Origin: a virus
Strand: one strand, 5' to 3'
Virus record (IMG/VR): IMGVR_UViG_3300032229_000683
Coordinates: 1-31,458 of that record
DNA: 31,458 nt
A model generated the notes under the pieces. That model made no database searches. It had not been told where the DNA came from and was given only the letters and a program-made list of their open reading frames with translations. A program made the translations under genes and the position numbers. This document shows, piece by piece, positions 1 through 6,192 of the stretch; position 1 is the first letter of the stretch; each line of letters starts with the position of its first letter.

Positions 1-123
1 ACGTCAAGTAAGTACGACATGTGGTTAAGACAAGATACAAGGGATAAGTTAGTAATCTGGTCAAAACGCCAAAGCTGGTCGTCAGCCAACCTAGATATGG
101 CTGCATACCATCCCCAAAATTCC
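1..123. repeat. Terminal direct repeat, left copy (contig overlap)
   Basis: These 123 bases are identical to the last 123 bases of the window. A gene reads without interruption across the join, so the repeat is best read as the overlap left when a circular or circularly permuted genome is assembled. It lies inside a coding region, which argues against a packaged terminal repeat. The true unit length is 31,335 bp. Confidence 0.95.
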
Positions 124-703
124 CCAAAGCTATTCTGAGTTTCATTATCTTCCACAATCTCGGATTCTGGGAATAGAGTTGAGAAAGCTCTTGTAATCCC
201 CTTTCTAAACTCAATAAAAAAAAAAGCGATGACTCAACATACTTTACGGGAATGTCTTTCATCTCCTCAATTCTTTTTGGGAAATCACTATCAGAATAAC
301 TTGTACCTTCCTCTGTATATAGATAGGCTGCTAGTTCATTTAAGTTAGCAATTCTATATGCTTCATCTTTCTTAAGAAATGTTTCAATATCCACGAACTG
401 ACCAAATGAAATCTTGTTGAAGTCGACCAATTTATAGGTTATACCCTTGTGTTCAAACGTTGGATATAGTTGTCTTGTATCTTTGTTAAGATAGTCTTTT
501 AACTTTTCCCCAACTTCTGTTATTTGGCTTGCATCTGCTTTTAGAATATCTTCTCTTGATAAACCTGTTATAACAGAAATCATCTTGATGAACATTTCTT
601 CCTCATCCAAGAGCTCTTTGAACTTCATTACTTCAGACCATACTTTAATTGTTGGCTCTTGTAGAACATAATGTTCTCCGTTGTACTCAATAAATTCAAT
701 CAT
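1..703 (-). CDS. Tail assembly chaperone-like protein, N-terminal part (runs across the contig junction)
   Basis: The gene starts at ATG 703 (MIEFIEYNGE), 21 bases after the terminase stop, and continues through position 1 into 31335. It is split only by linearisation of a circular contig. In the starting frame it reads 252 codons to a stop at 31280. A -1 shift at the T10 run (mRNA sense, 225-216) gives a 247-residue product ending at 31296, six bases before the next ATG. The -1 product looks more protein-like at its C-terminus, with an aromatic FGEFWGWY motif, an amphipathic helix and a charged tail. The N-terminal half has features I associate with phage tail-chaperone-like proteins (TIKVWSEVMKFK, SVITGLS, ISFGQFVDIETFL). 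Its place right after TerL and ahead of the tail genes fits a tail assembly role. The chaperone assignment is an inference; that this is a real gene is much surer. Confidence 0.72.
   Translation of the reverse strand, partial: MIEFIEYNGEHYVLQEPTIKVWSEVMKFKELLDEEEMFIKMISVITGLSREDILKADASQITEVGEKLKDYLNKDTRQLYPTFEHKGITYKLVDFNKISFGQFVDIETFLKKDEAYRIANLNELAAYLYTEEGTSYSDSDFPKRIEEMKDIPVKYVESSLFFLLSLERGLQELSQLYSQNPRLWKIMKLRIALGNFGDGMQPYLGWLTTSFGVLTRLLTYPLYLVLTTCRTYLT
215..226 (-). other. Putative -1 ribosomal frameshift site (U UUU UUA)
   Basis: The mRNA carries C followed by ten U and then A. Counting codons from ATG 703, codons 160-163 read CUU UUU UUU UUA, so the heptamer U UUU UUA (221-215) sits exactly in the phase needed for simultaneous -1 slippage. 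It is the same heptamer as the HIV-1 gag-pol slip site. After slippage the reading continues AUU GAG. Polymerase slippage on the ten-base run, or a one-base sequence error, would give the same join, so the mechanism is not settled. Confidence 0.55.
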
Positions 704-724
704 AACTATTAATAAATATAATTT

Positions 725-1906
725 TTAATATACGTAAACCCCTGAATTTCTCATCATCTTCATTTGAAGCACATATCTGATTGCATCAAGTAAGTGGTTG
801 TTTTTATCTTCAGGTTCATCAAGGTTGTTTCCGTTCTTATCTGTCTTCCAAACATATGAATTTAATTCTTCAATTAAGTTCTTGGAATCCTGTTGAACAT
901 AAAATGAATTACGTTTAATTTGGTCAATACCTGATAAGATTGTATCCTTCTTCACTGGCTTAGCATTTATCCCCGCCCTGACCATTTCTTGTATTGCTTG
1001 GGGGTTAGCACTATCACATATAAAATCGTCTGTTAAATTGAGTCCTAAGTCCTTTATCTTATAAATGAAATCAGGAATGGTTACATTCCTTAGGTAAAGT
1101 AATTCCTTACAATAAATCGTATCATTTAGTCTGTGAATTGAAACAAGTGTTGTGGGGTCGTTATACCCAAAGTCAGCACCATATCCCAATAACTTTGCTC
1201 CTTGTGGTAATTCGTTGTAGTATTTTTGATGGTTAAATACAACTCTTGTGGGGACCCCTCTCTTACCCTCACCGAATACCTTCCATAAGTTTTGGTCTTT
1301 GTCTCGTAGCTTCTCGATTTCTTCAACCAGTGATGCTTCTAAGAATGGGTTGTCCTTATAGGTTACGACAGTATAGAACACATCATCTTGTCCTTCAAGG
1401 TCATATATCCATGAGTTCCATAACGAGGGGTTAAGGTCAATAACAATCCTTCCTGAAGTTCTTAGAGCTAATTGAATATACTCATCGTATGATACCTCAG
1501 TTGCTTCGTTGATGAATAGGTAATCTCTTTTTCTACCTCTTAGTTTTGTTTCATCATCGACAGAGAACCATTCAATTATGTTTGTTCCAAGTTCATAATA
1601 ACCATCAACTGAATGCCACTTCTCAGGTTCATACACCCCAAACTTAATTAGTAGTTCTTTTAGGTCTCTTAGGATTGAACCTTTAAGTGCTGGTAGAGTC
1701 TTTCTTACAATGGATAATACTTTGTCTTCTTTTTGCAATAGGTCTGCAATAAAAAACAAAAGTATGTTATAGGTTTTACTAGCTCTTGAACTACCCTGAA
1801 ATACACAGATTCTTTTATCCGTTGATATTAAGTCTTGGAAGACTCTCGTCGTTTGTAGTCTCAGCGTCTTTCTTTGATTCGTAATATCTTCTCCAAAGTT
1901 CATCAT
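725..1906 (-). CDS. terL: Terminase large subunit (ATPase plus nuclease)
   Basis: Packaging motor of 393 aa that drives DNA into the prohead and cuts it. The N-terminal ATPase has a P-loop at residues 38-45 (GSSRASKT, K44), a Walker B at about 128-134 (DYLFINE, catalytic E134) and a following DLNP motif at 157-160. The C-terminal RNase H-like nuclease has its three acidic positions in GADFGYNDPTT (D245), FICDSANP (D298) and NHLLDAIRY (D374). Order and length fit the Terminase_3/phage_term_2 type. The P-loop departs from the usual GGxRSGKT, with serines at the second and third positions. No in-frame ATG lies between the start at 1906 and the P-loop, so the long overlap with the preceding 61-aa gene appears genuine. 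The tail gene at 703 follows after 21 bases. Confidence 0.95.
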   Translation of the reverse strand: MMNFGEDITNQRKTLRLQTTRVFQDLISTDKRICVFQGSSRASKTYNILLFFIADLLQKEDKVLSIVRKTLPALKGSILRDLKELLIKFGVYEPEKWHSVDGYYELGTNIIEWFSVDDETKLRGRKRDYLFINEATEVSYDEYIQLALRTSGRIVIDLNPSLWNSWIYDLEGQDDVFYTVVTYKDNPFLEASLVEEIEKLRDKDQNLWKVFGEGKRGVPTRVVFNHQKYYNELPQGAKLLGYGADFGYNDPTTLVSIHRLNDTIYCKELLYLRNVTIPDFIYKIKDLGLNLTDDFICDSANPQAIQEMVRAGINAKPVKKDTILSGIDQIKRNSFYVQQDSKNLIEELNSYVWKTDKNGNNLDEPEDKNNHLLDAIRYVLQMKMMRNSGVYVY

Positions 1907-2000
1907 GTGCTTCTTTGAACTTTTTTTCTAGTTCAACCTTTCTTTTTTTTATTCTCTTGTTGTGAGCTTTGCGTCCACCTCTAACTTTGCTTCTTGGCAT
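1815..2000 (-). CDS. Small very basic protein overlapping terL
   Basis: 61 aa. The N-terminal half is strongly basic (VRGGRKAHNKRIKKRK), and the middle is a predicted amphipathic or coiled helix rich in Lys and Glu. It starts 20 bases inside the end of the 175-aa gene and its last 92 bases overlap the terL start in another frame. Its place in the packaging cluster and its charge suggest nucleic-acid contact, but I cannot assign a function. Short basic proteins of this kind occur near terL in other phages, which supports a real gene. The long overlap is the main doubt. Confidence 0.6.
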   Translation of the reverse strand: MPRSKVRGGRKAHNKRIKKRKVELEKKFKEAHDELWRRYYESKKDAETTNDESLPRLNING

Positions 2001-2508
2001 ATTTTCTTTTTGTTATTAGTTCTTTATGGAAGGTCATCTTATCAGAATTCTGTAATGCATTTCTCCATATCTCCATTGAGAGCCTATTCAGTTCATCAGT
2101 CACATCATCGAATTCCATCTCCCTTTTTAGAAAGAATGTATATTCAAGTTTTGTATATGATTTACCAGTATAGACAAATGAATCAGAGATTTCTTTTGTG
2201 CAGATAAACTCTTCTCTGAATTTCCTTCTATCAATTGCATTGTGAATTACTTGAGAGATATTCTTACACGTACGGTGAATAGCTTTATTCTTATCTTCTT
2301 CGTGTGTTTCAAATGTTCCCCTTAGTTCAAGATAACAAGCCTTTAATGGGTCTCTTGATTCTGTACCCGCTCTGAATTGAATGTTGGGGTATTCTCTAAT
2401 TAAAAAATTTTTAGCTCTCCTGTCTTGACCCATTTCTCTTAAAATAACTTGATTTAGAATTATGTTTGTTGTAGGACTTGCAAGCTCTTCCTTTCTTTCT
2501 TTTACCAA
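1981..2508 (-). CDS. Hypothetical protein between small- and large-terminase genes
   Basis: 175 aa, not recognised. It is highly charged, with no membrane segment or signal peptide. It has helical stretches (about 10-40 and 140-170) and a Lys/Arg-rich C-terminus (ELITKRKYAKKQS). Cysteines are scattered and do not form a zinc motif. It follows the small-terminase-like gene by 20 bases and overlaps the next gene by 20 bases, so it belongs to the packaging operon. A packaging or DNA-binding accessory role is a guess from position only. Confidence 0.75.
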   Translation of the reverse strand: MVKERKEELASPTTNIILNQVILREMGQDRRAKNFLIREYPNIQFRAGTESRDPLKACYLELRGTFETHEEDKNKAIHRTCKNISQVIHNAIDRRKFREEFICTKEISDSFVYTGKSYTKLEYTFFLKREMEFDDVTDELNRLSMEIWRNALQNSDKMTFHKELITKRKYAKKQS

Positions 2509-2528
2509 AGCTTATCTTCCTTTGTTCA

Positions 2529-2864
2529 CTACTCCCCTTCTTTTTCATTTGGTTTGATTATTTCTATTTCAATCTTAGTTGAAGTGTTAATGGATTGTCC
2601 GTTGGTAGTCAAGTCGATTGATTCTTTTGCTTTTCCATATCCTCTATCCAAAAGGATTTGTGCTGCTTTGGTATCACCATTTCTTGCTTTTGTTCTAAGA
2701 GCTTCAAGGATTCTTTGAGCCTGAGTTTTGCCATGGTCCTTGTCTCCCAATACTTCTGCAAGTAGGATATCAAGTTCAGGTAATTTCTTTGGTCTTCCTG
2801 GTCCTCCCTTCCATCCTTTCTTGAATGGTTTTAGATTATCTGCTGCGTTTGGATTGTTCGGCAT
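2529..2864 (-). CDS. Small terminase-like DNA-binding protein (DUF5681-like)
   Basis: 111 aa. The N-terminus holds KKGWKGGPGRPKK (about 14-27), the Gly/Arg/Pro-Lys signature of DUF5681-type proteins and resembling an AT-hook. A helical region follows with GDTKAAQILLDRGYGKAKE (about 63-81), again typical of that family. Members are often found beside terL and are thought to act as small terminase subunits that recognise phage DNA. The order here (this gene, two unknowns, terL) fits, although the two genes between are unusual. The C-terminal 25 residues are polar and probably disordered. The family call comes from motif memory; the terminase role is inferred. Confidence 0.7.
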   Translation of the reverse strand: MPNNPNAADNLKPFKKGWKGGPGRPKKLPELDILLAEVLGDKDHGKTQAQRILEALRTKARNGDTKAAQILLDRGYGKAKESIDLTTNGQSINTSTKIEIEIIKPNEKEGE

Positions 2865-2887
2865 TCTATCTTTTTTTTATCACTTTA

Positions 2888-3169
2888 TCAAACAAGCACT
2901 TTTAATTCAAGTTCATGAATTCTTTTTACTTGTCTTTCCATACATACGGGGTCACAATAATTCCCTAATACTTCCCCGAAATGATTGAGTACAAAGTTAT
3001 GGAAGTGTTGTCTTCCTTCTTCTGTTTTAACTCTTGCTTTAAGGTAATCTTTTACCTTTGTTATTTCTTCTATCTTTGGTAACTCAATTGGAGTTACATC
3101 ATTTGATGTTATTACTCCTTTGTTTACCTTTACTGGTTCTGAGGGTTTCCCCTTACAATTGCAACCCAT
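2888..3169 (-). CDS. Small protein with N-terminal CxC motif
   Basis: 93 aa, beginning MGCNCKGK. A second cysteine pair lies near the C-terminus (NYCDPVC), so four cysteines (two CxC/CxxxC pairs) could bind a metal or form disulfides. The middle is charged and helical (about 30-65) and the end (RQVKRIHELELKVLV) could form a short coil. Small proteins opening with MGCNCK are familiar from Bacteroidota phages, usually unannotated. It lies 9 bases after the sigma-like gene and 23 before the small-terminase-like gene. Function unknown. Confidence 0.7.
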   Translation of the reverse strand: MGCNCKGKPSEPVKVNKGVITSNDVTPIELPKIEEITKVKDYLKARVKTEEGRQHFHNFVLNHFGEVLGNYCDPVCMERQVKRIHELELKVLV

Positions 3170-3178
3170 GTGATTACT

Positions 3179-3694
3179 TTATAATAATTTATTTCTTTGT
3201 TTCCTTAAAAACTTTCTGGCTTTATTTATATCTCTACTAACACTATTGAGTGGTATTGTTGTCCTCTTTGATAGTTTGGATATTGATGCTCCTTCTTCAA
3301 TATATAACTCCATAAGTCTTTTATAATACCATCCAAGTTCTTCTAGTTCATTGAGAACCCACTTTACATCTATCACACTTTCTTCAGTAGTCTCGTCTGG
3401 TATGTTATAGTTTTCCAACTCTGAGAACTTAAACTTTCTATATTGAGCATGATAGGGGGAACTGGTTGAATTGTAATTATTTGTTACAATCTTTGTGAAG
3501 AAGAATAGTTTATCTTTTTCTTCTAGTGTTGACGTTCTTTTATTCTTGAGGAATTGTTCTATGCAGCACTGGCATAAATCATCAAAAGGTTGTCCCTTTG
3601 ATACTCGTTTGCATATTTGCTCTAATTTCGAATAGTTAGTTGAAACCCAAAGACTGCTCAATACATACGATATAATAAAATTATCCAATTGCAT
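3179..3694 (-). CDS. Sigma-factor-like protein (region-4-type helix-turn-helix)
   Basis: About 171 aa from the start chosen here. The C-terminus (last 40 residues or so) reads as a sigma region 4 helix-turn-helix: ISKLSKRTTIPLNSVSRDIN, then a basic KARKFLRKQRNKLL tail. Ahead of it is a stretch with WVLNELEELGWYYKRLMELYIEEG, like the helix that leads into region 4. The N-terminal half is helical with no clear region 2. It may direct host RNA polymerase to the late genes that follow. The frame is open up to an ATG at 3739, but ATG 3694 leaves only a short overlap with the preceding gene (stop 3681), so it is preferred. The sigma call is moderate; a plain HTH regulator is the alternative. Confidence 0.65.
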   Translation of the reverse strand: MQLDNFIISYVLSSLWVSTNYSKLEQICKRVSKGQPFDDLCQCCIEQFLKNKRTSTLEEKDKLFFFTKIVTNNYNSTSSPYHAQYRKFKFSELENYNIPDETTEESVIDVKWVLNELEELGWYYKRLMELYIEEGASISKLSKRTTIPLNSVSRDINKARKFLRKQRNKLL

Positions 3695-3932
3695 TTCCTT
3701 TGTACAATCTTCTTGGAACATAAGTACCATCTGATTCAAATTGCTTTAGAATTGAAGTGAGAGCTTGTTTCTTAACAAGTCCCAATACCTTTTTTCTAAC
3801 AGCAATTAAGGGTATGCCTGTGATTTGGCTTAACTGTTGGTTTGTTAATTTGGAATATCCTAACTTATTCATTCTGATATCATCCATTATCACTTGAAGT
3901 AGGTTTAATTCTCTTGGATTCGTTAGTTTCAT
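3681..3932 (-). CDS. Small helix-turn-helix regulator
   Basis: 83 aa. Residues about 27-58 (LTNQQLSQITGIPLIAVRKK followed by VLGLVKKQALT) read as a helix-turn-helix or winged-helix core, with a basic C-terminus (YVPRRLYKGNAIG). It is the first gene after a candidate promoter at 3949-3978 and overlaps the sigma-like gene, so both probably come from one transcript. It may repress its own operon or act as an early-to-late switch with the sigma-like protein. No membrane or export signal. The DNA-binding role is inferred from the predicted fold only. Confidence 0.65.
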   Translation of the reverse strand: MKLTNPRELNLLQVIMDDIRMNKLGYSKLTNQQLSQITGIPLIAVRKKVLGLVKKQALTSILKQFESDGTYVPRRLYKGNAIG

Positions 3933-3948
3933 AATTGTTTCTTTTTCT

Positions 3949-3978
3949 TAAATATAATCAGGGTGCATCAAGGTTCAA
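3949..3978 (-). promoter_or_regulatory. Candidate promoter for the HTH/sigma/packaging operon
   Basis: On the minus strand TTG (3978-3976), 19 bases, then TATATTTA (3956-3949), with ATG 3932 lying 16 bases further on. This fits the Bacteroidota pattern TTG-N19/20-TAnnTTTG except for the last base. TATATTTA also occurs ahead of other starts (for example 720-713), so it may partly reflect AT-rich leaders. Confidence 0.35.
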
Positions 3979-4219
3979 TACTAAAATTAAATAATTCTCT
4001 TTTAATTCTTTTATATAAATCAGCTAGTTCAAATTCATCTTGCATTTCAGACTCATGCATATGTTTATTTACCAAGTGAATGTACACTGGTACTAGTGTT
4101 TTATCTGATTTTAATTTATGAAAAATGGTATGTACAACAAGAATTGCTAAGTAATTCCTTTCTTTGGAAGATAATCGAAAATAATCCGATACTTGTATAT
4201 CGTACTTATCTTCCAACAA
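3968..4219 (-). CDS. Hypothetical helical protein, TTG start
   Basis: About 83 aa from a TTG at 4219. No ATG is available upstream before an in-frame TAA, and a neighbouring TTG at 4222 is equally possible. The sequence is polar and helical (SSKERNYLAILVVHTIFHKL, ELADLYKRIKRELFNF) with no motif I recognise. The origin-like repeats lie upstream, and the candidate promoter of the next gene overlaps its 3' end. Amino-acid composition looks real, but the absence of an ATG lowers confidence. Confidence 0.5.
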   Translation of the reverse strand: MLEDKYDIQVSDYFRLSSKERNYLAILVVHTIFHKLKSDKTLVPVYIHLVNKHMHESEMQDEFELADLYKRIKRELFNFSIEP

Positions 4220-4386
4220 CTGGTCAATATCGATATAAAATCTTGTTATGATAGTATGAGTTTAATAATAAATATCGTTGAAGTGTAGAATATTTAATCT
4301 CTTCTTCTTTTTCTAATAATCCAAAGAGCAATTACATATCCCAACAATATTTGATAAGCTAATGTTTCCAAAGGGTTTTAATTATT

Positions 4387-4519
4387 TGAGGGGGTGGGTA
4401 AAGTTTTTTAAGGGGGTACTAGATATATACTATATTAATATTAATTTATTATATAGTATTTGTTATAGTATCAGCCTCAAGTTTCTTTAGGGGGGTATTA
4501 AGTTTTTTAATGGGGGTGG
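4387..4519. other. Origin-like repeat cluster around an AT-rich dyad
   Basis: Two pairs of G-runs lie on the plus strand at 4390-4394 and 4412-4416, and at 4490-4495 and 4512-4516, each pair about 22 bases apart (two helical turns). Three of the four sit in a repeat close to AAGTTTTTTAAGGGGGTA (4401-4418, 4479-4497, 4500-4518). Between the pairs is an AT-only stretch with a perfect 9-bp inverted repeat, ATACTATAT at 4427-4435 and ATATAGTAT at 4451-4459. Iterons flanking an easily melted region, overlapping the 3' end of a DNA-binding gene, resemble an origin next to its initiator, as in lambda O. An operator or termination region is the alternative. Confidence 0.45.
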
Positions 4520-4886
4520 ACCCTTCCTCAAGGAATTCAAATATCGCAATCACATTGAGATAGTATAGATTGAAAGTCTCTCCTTCAACTCTAACTTCTT
4601 TTAATTCAATTAACCCTTTTGATTTCAAATCACTTTCTATTGTTCTTTGCTGATAAGATGATAGAGATAACTTTTGTGTGAGTTCTCTTCTGTAGATAGA
4701 CATACCTTCATTCTCATCCAACTGTTTGGATTTTACTAGATATTCGTATTTGTCTAATAGATAGGTAAGGAAGCAAGCTCCATTCGGAGTTAACTTTTGA
4801 ATCATATTTAGATTCAACATCAGGAATTTATCTTTTCCAAGTATACCCCTAATAATTTCTTCAATTTCAGTTTTCATTCTTTTCAT
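4449..4886 (-). CDS. Winged-helix DNA-binding protein, candidate replication initiator
   Basis: About 145 aa from ATG 4886 (MKRMKTEIEE); ATG 4877 is also possible. The middle carries MSIYRRELTQKLSLSSYQQR followed by TIESDLKSKGLIELKEVRVEG, which reads as a winged helix with its recognition helix and wing. The frame is open further upstream to 5018, but that part would overlap the divergent plus-strand gene and both promoters, so it is rejected. The C-terminus (STPIKKLNTPLKKLEAD) is encoded by the G-run repeats of the origin-like cluster. Initiators often sit beside or over their own iterons, which is the basis for the replication guess. An ordinary transcription regulator is the alternative. 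Confidence 0.65.
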   Translation of the reverse strand: MKRMKTEIEEIIRGILGKDKFLMLNLNMIQKLTPNGACFLTYLLDKYEYLVKSKQLDENEGMSIYRRELTQKLSLSSYQQRTIESDLKSKGLIELKEVRVEGETFNLYYLNVIAIFEFLEEGSTPIKKLNTPLKKLEADTITNTI

Positions 4887-4891
4887 AAAAA

Positions 4892-4933
4892 TAAATATAT
4901 CATTTATTAAAAAAGTAATCAACCCTATATTTA
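4892..4933. promoter_or_regulatory. Divergent promoter pair
   Basis: Mirror-image TATATTTA boxes lie at 4899-4892 (minus) and 4926-4933 (plus), each exactly 5 bases from its ATG (4886 and 4939). The minus box has a TTG 20 bases upstream (4922-4920); no good -33 element is visible for the plus box. The short distance would give leaderless or nearly leaderless transcripts, or mean that ATG 4877 is used on the minus side. Confidence 0.4.
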
Positions 4934-4938
4934 TCCGT

Positions 4939-5292
4939 ATGAAAGTATGTAGAACCTGTAAAGAGACAAAAGAACTAACTGAGTTTGGTTCAAGGAAATA
5001 TAATAGAGATGGACTCAATAGTCAGTGTAAAATTTGTGAGAGAGAATATCAAAAGCAATATAAAAAAGGACATCCTATCAAAAGTCAAAATAAGGATATC
5101 GATACTGAACATATTGATATGAAAGGACTAAGGAAGTCAGAATGGTGTGAGACGTACAGAACCCTATCTAAAATCGGTTATAATCCTGATTTGGATATAC
5201 ACTCCCAATTCATACAAAGACACCCGCAATTGACCTTAAAATCACGTCCAAGAAAGAACATCCTTTACTTCACTTGGCAGGACTGCAAATAA
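4939..5292 (+). CDS. Cys4 zinc-binding protein, HNH-associated type (only plus-strand gene)
   Basis: 117 aa. The N-terminus carries CRTCKETKELTEFG, then CKICEREYQKQYKKG, two CxxC pairs 26 residues apart. This arrangement is familiar from the zinc ribbon at the start of many small HNH endonucleases and recombination endonuclease VII-like proteins. The HNH core is not visible: His residues occur (IDTEHIDMKG, DIHSQFIQRH), but without the usual H-N-H spacing. It may be a zinc-binding regulator or a degenerate endonuclease. It is divergent from the winged-helix gene, with which it may form a switch, and ends at a strong bidirectional terminator. It could be a moron, given its lone orientation. Confidence 0.75.
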   Translation: MKVCRTCKETKELTEFGSRKYNRDGLNSQCKICEREYQKQYKKGHPIKSQNKDIDTEHIDMKGLRKSEWCETYRTLSKIGYNPDLDIHSQFIQRHPQLTLKSRPRKNILYFTWQDCK

Positions 5293-5320
5293 AAACCCCC
5301 ATCATTACGACAGGGGTTTT
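5292..5320. terminator. Bidirectional intrinsic terminator
   Basis: AAAACCCC (5292-5299) pairs with GGGGTTTT (5313-5320) across a 13-base loop. It ends in T on the plus strand and has a T-run on the minus strand. It lies between the convergent ends of the zinc-binding gene (stop at 5292) and the outer-membrane gene (5339). Confidence 0.8.
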
Positions 5321-5338
5321 ATCATCAAGAAACAGAAA

Positions 5339-5869
5339 TTAAAACGAATAGGTCAAACCAAATTTTGGTCCTGAGAATGTATCATATCCAACCAAAGCTC
5401 CAATCTTATTTACCTCATATGTAATCTGACCACCAAGAAGTACATTAATACCAGCAGATTCAGTAGTATAGTAAAATCCTCGAGAACCTAAAATACCGTA
5501 TTTATCAACAGCGTTATGATACGTTTGTTTTGTCCAAATTCCTGTGTTTATTTGGACAGCTAATTTATCAGTAATCTTACGTCCTACAATAGCGTAGATT
5601 GAAGTATGAGGTGCTGTGATGTGTTGATATACATCTTGTGGGTATTTAGTCCAATGAAAGATTGTTGTAAAATCTTCACCAACATATGACTCACCGTAAT
5701 ACATTCCAACACCAAGACCTAAAATAACGTTTTTTCCTCCTGTGATTTGAAATCCTACAGTGTTCTTGGTTCCACCATATAGATTCATAGATACGTGACT
5801 TTTTGTGTCTTGAGCTATACAAACAATAGATACAAGGACAAGAGCGATAGATGCAATAAACTTATTCAT
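5339..5869 (-). CDS. Exported outer-membrane beta-barrel-like protein
   Basis: 176 aa from ATG 5869. The frame is open upstream to 5944, but ATG 5869 begins a textbook signal peptide (MNKFIASIALVLVSIVCIAQ, likely cut after AQ), so this start is chosen. The mature part of about 156 residues has alternating polar and hydrophobic strands with Gly and aromatic residues (VILGLGVGMYYG, AGINVLLGGQITYEV) and ends GLTYSF, with the C-terminal Phe typical of outer-membrane barrels. The size suits an eight-stranded barrel. No catalytic motif is seen. A phage-coded outer-membrane protein could change or mask the receptor and exclude other phages, or help lysis. That is inference; export and barrel fold are well supported. 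Confidence 0.75.
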   Translation of the reverse strand: MNKFIASIALVLVSIVCIAQDTKSHVSMNLYGGTKNTVGFQITGGKNVILGLGVGMYYGESYVGEDFTTIFHWTKYPQDVYQHITAPHTSIYAIVGRKITDKLAVQINTGIWTKQTYHNAVDKYGILGSRGFYYTTESAGINVLLGGQITYEVNKIGALVGYDTFSGPKFGLTYSF

Positions 5870-5925
5870 AAAATTAATGTTCAGATAGCTGTCCCCCTGT
5901 TTTATTTGTGTTTGATTTTTTTTAA

Positions 5926-6132
5926 TTAAGAACCTACAATCCAAGTTTCTGTTTTACCATAAGGTATAATACATTCGACTACCAAATCCTCGATGTAGTG
6001 GTTGTTTACTTCAATGTTGTGTTTGTTCATATACTGATGAAGATAGAGGGTTCGGTCTTCGCAAGAGTTGAATTTTTTTGTTACTTGGAATTCTAAGTTA
6101 AGACCAGGATAGTCAATCATGATAGCTTTCAT
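5926..6132 (-). CDS. Small hypothetical protein (promoter-linked block)
   Basis: 68 aa, soluble, with no recognised motif. The sequence alternates beta-like and helical parts (LNLEFQVTKKF, EDRTLYLHQYMNKHNIEV, HYIEDLVVECIIPYG). It resembles small ssDNA- or host-protein-binding accessory proteins only in size. It has its own TATCTTTG promoter and a 43-base leader nearly identical to that of the 51-aa gene, so the two are likely expressed alike, probably early. The exported barrel gene follows 56 bases downstream with no terminator seen between them. Confidence 0.7.
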   Translation of the reverse strand: MKAIMIDYPGLNLEFQVTKKFNSCEDRTLYLHQYMNKHNIEVNNHYIEDLVVECIIPYGKTETWIVGS

Positions 6133-6170
6133 TGTAGTTGTGTTTTGTTGTTATTGAAAAAACAAAGATA
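6128..6170 (-). repeat. Promoter-leader repeat, copy 1
   Basis: 43 bases that match 6324-6366 with one difference (6160 region, A in place of G). The copy runs from the start codon of the 68-aa gene back through its TATCTTTG box, so promoter, transcription start and leader are all duplicated. Confidence 0.85.
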
Positions 6171-6192
6171 TATTAGTTTTCCCACTCGGCAA
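6163..6192 (-). promoter_or_regulatory. Bacteroidota-type promoter for the 68-aa gene
   Basis: Minus strand: TTG (6192-6190), 19 bases, TATCTTTG (6170-6163). The box is a full match to TAnnTTTG and lies 30 bases ahead of ATG 6132, overlapping the stop of the upstream 51-aa gene. Confidence 0.75.

Noticed and set aside
1-123. Packaged terminal repeat (cos or direct terminal repeat)
   Set aside because: It lies inside a coding gene, and the length suits an assembly overlap. Without read depth there is no sign of a real genome end.
215-1906. Homing endonuclease or intron splitting the chaperone-like gene or terL
   Set aside because: Both read through as single genes, apart from the one-base frame change at the T-run; no inserted reading frame or intron core was seen.
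5870-5944. N-terminal extension of the outer-membrane gene to an ATG at 5944
   Set aside because: It would put 25 polar residues ahead of a clean signal peptide and overlap the preceding gene. ATG 5869 is the sensible start.
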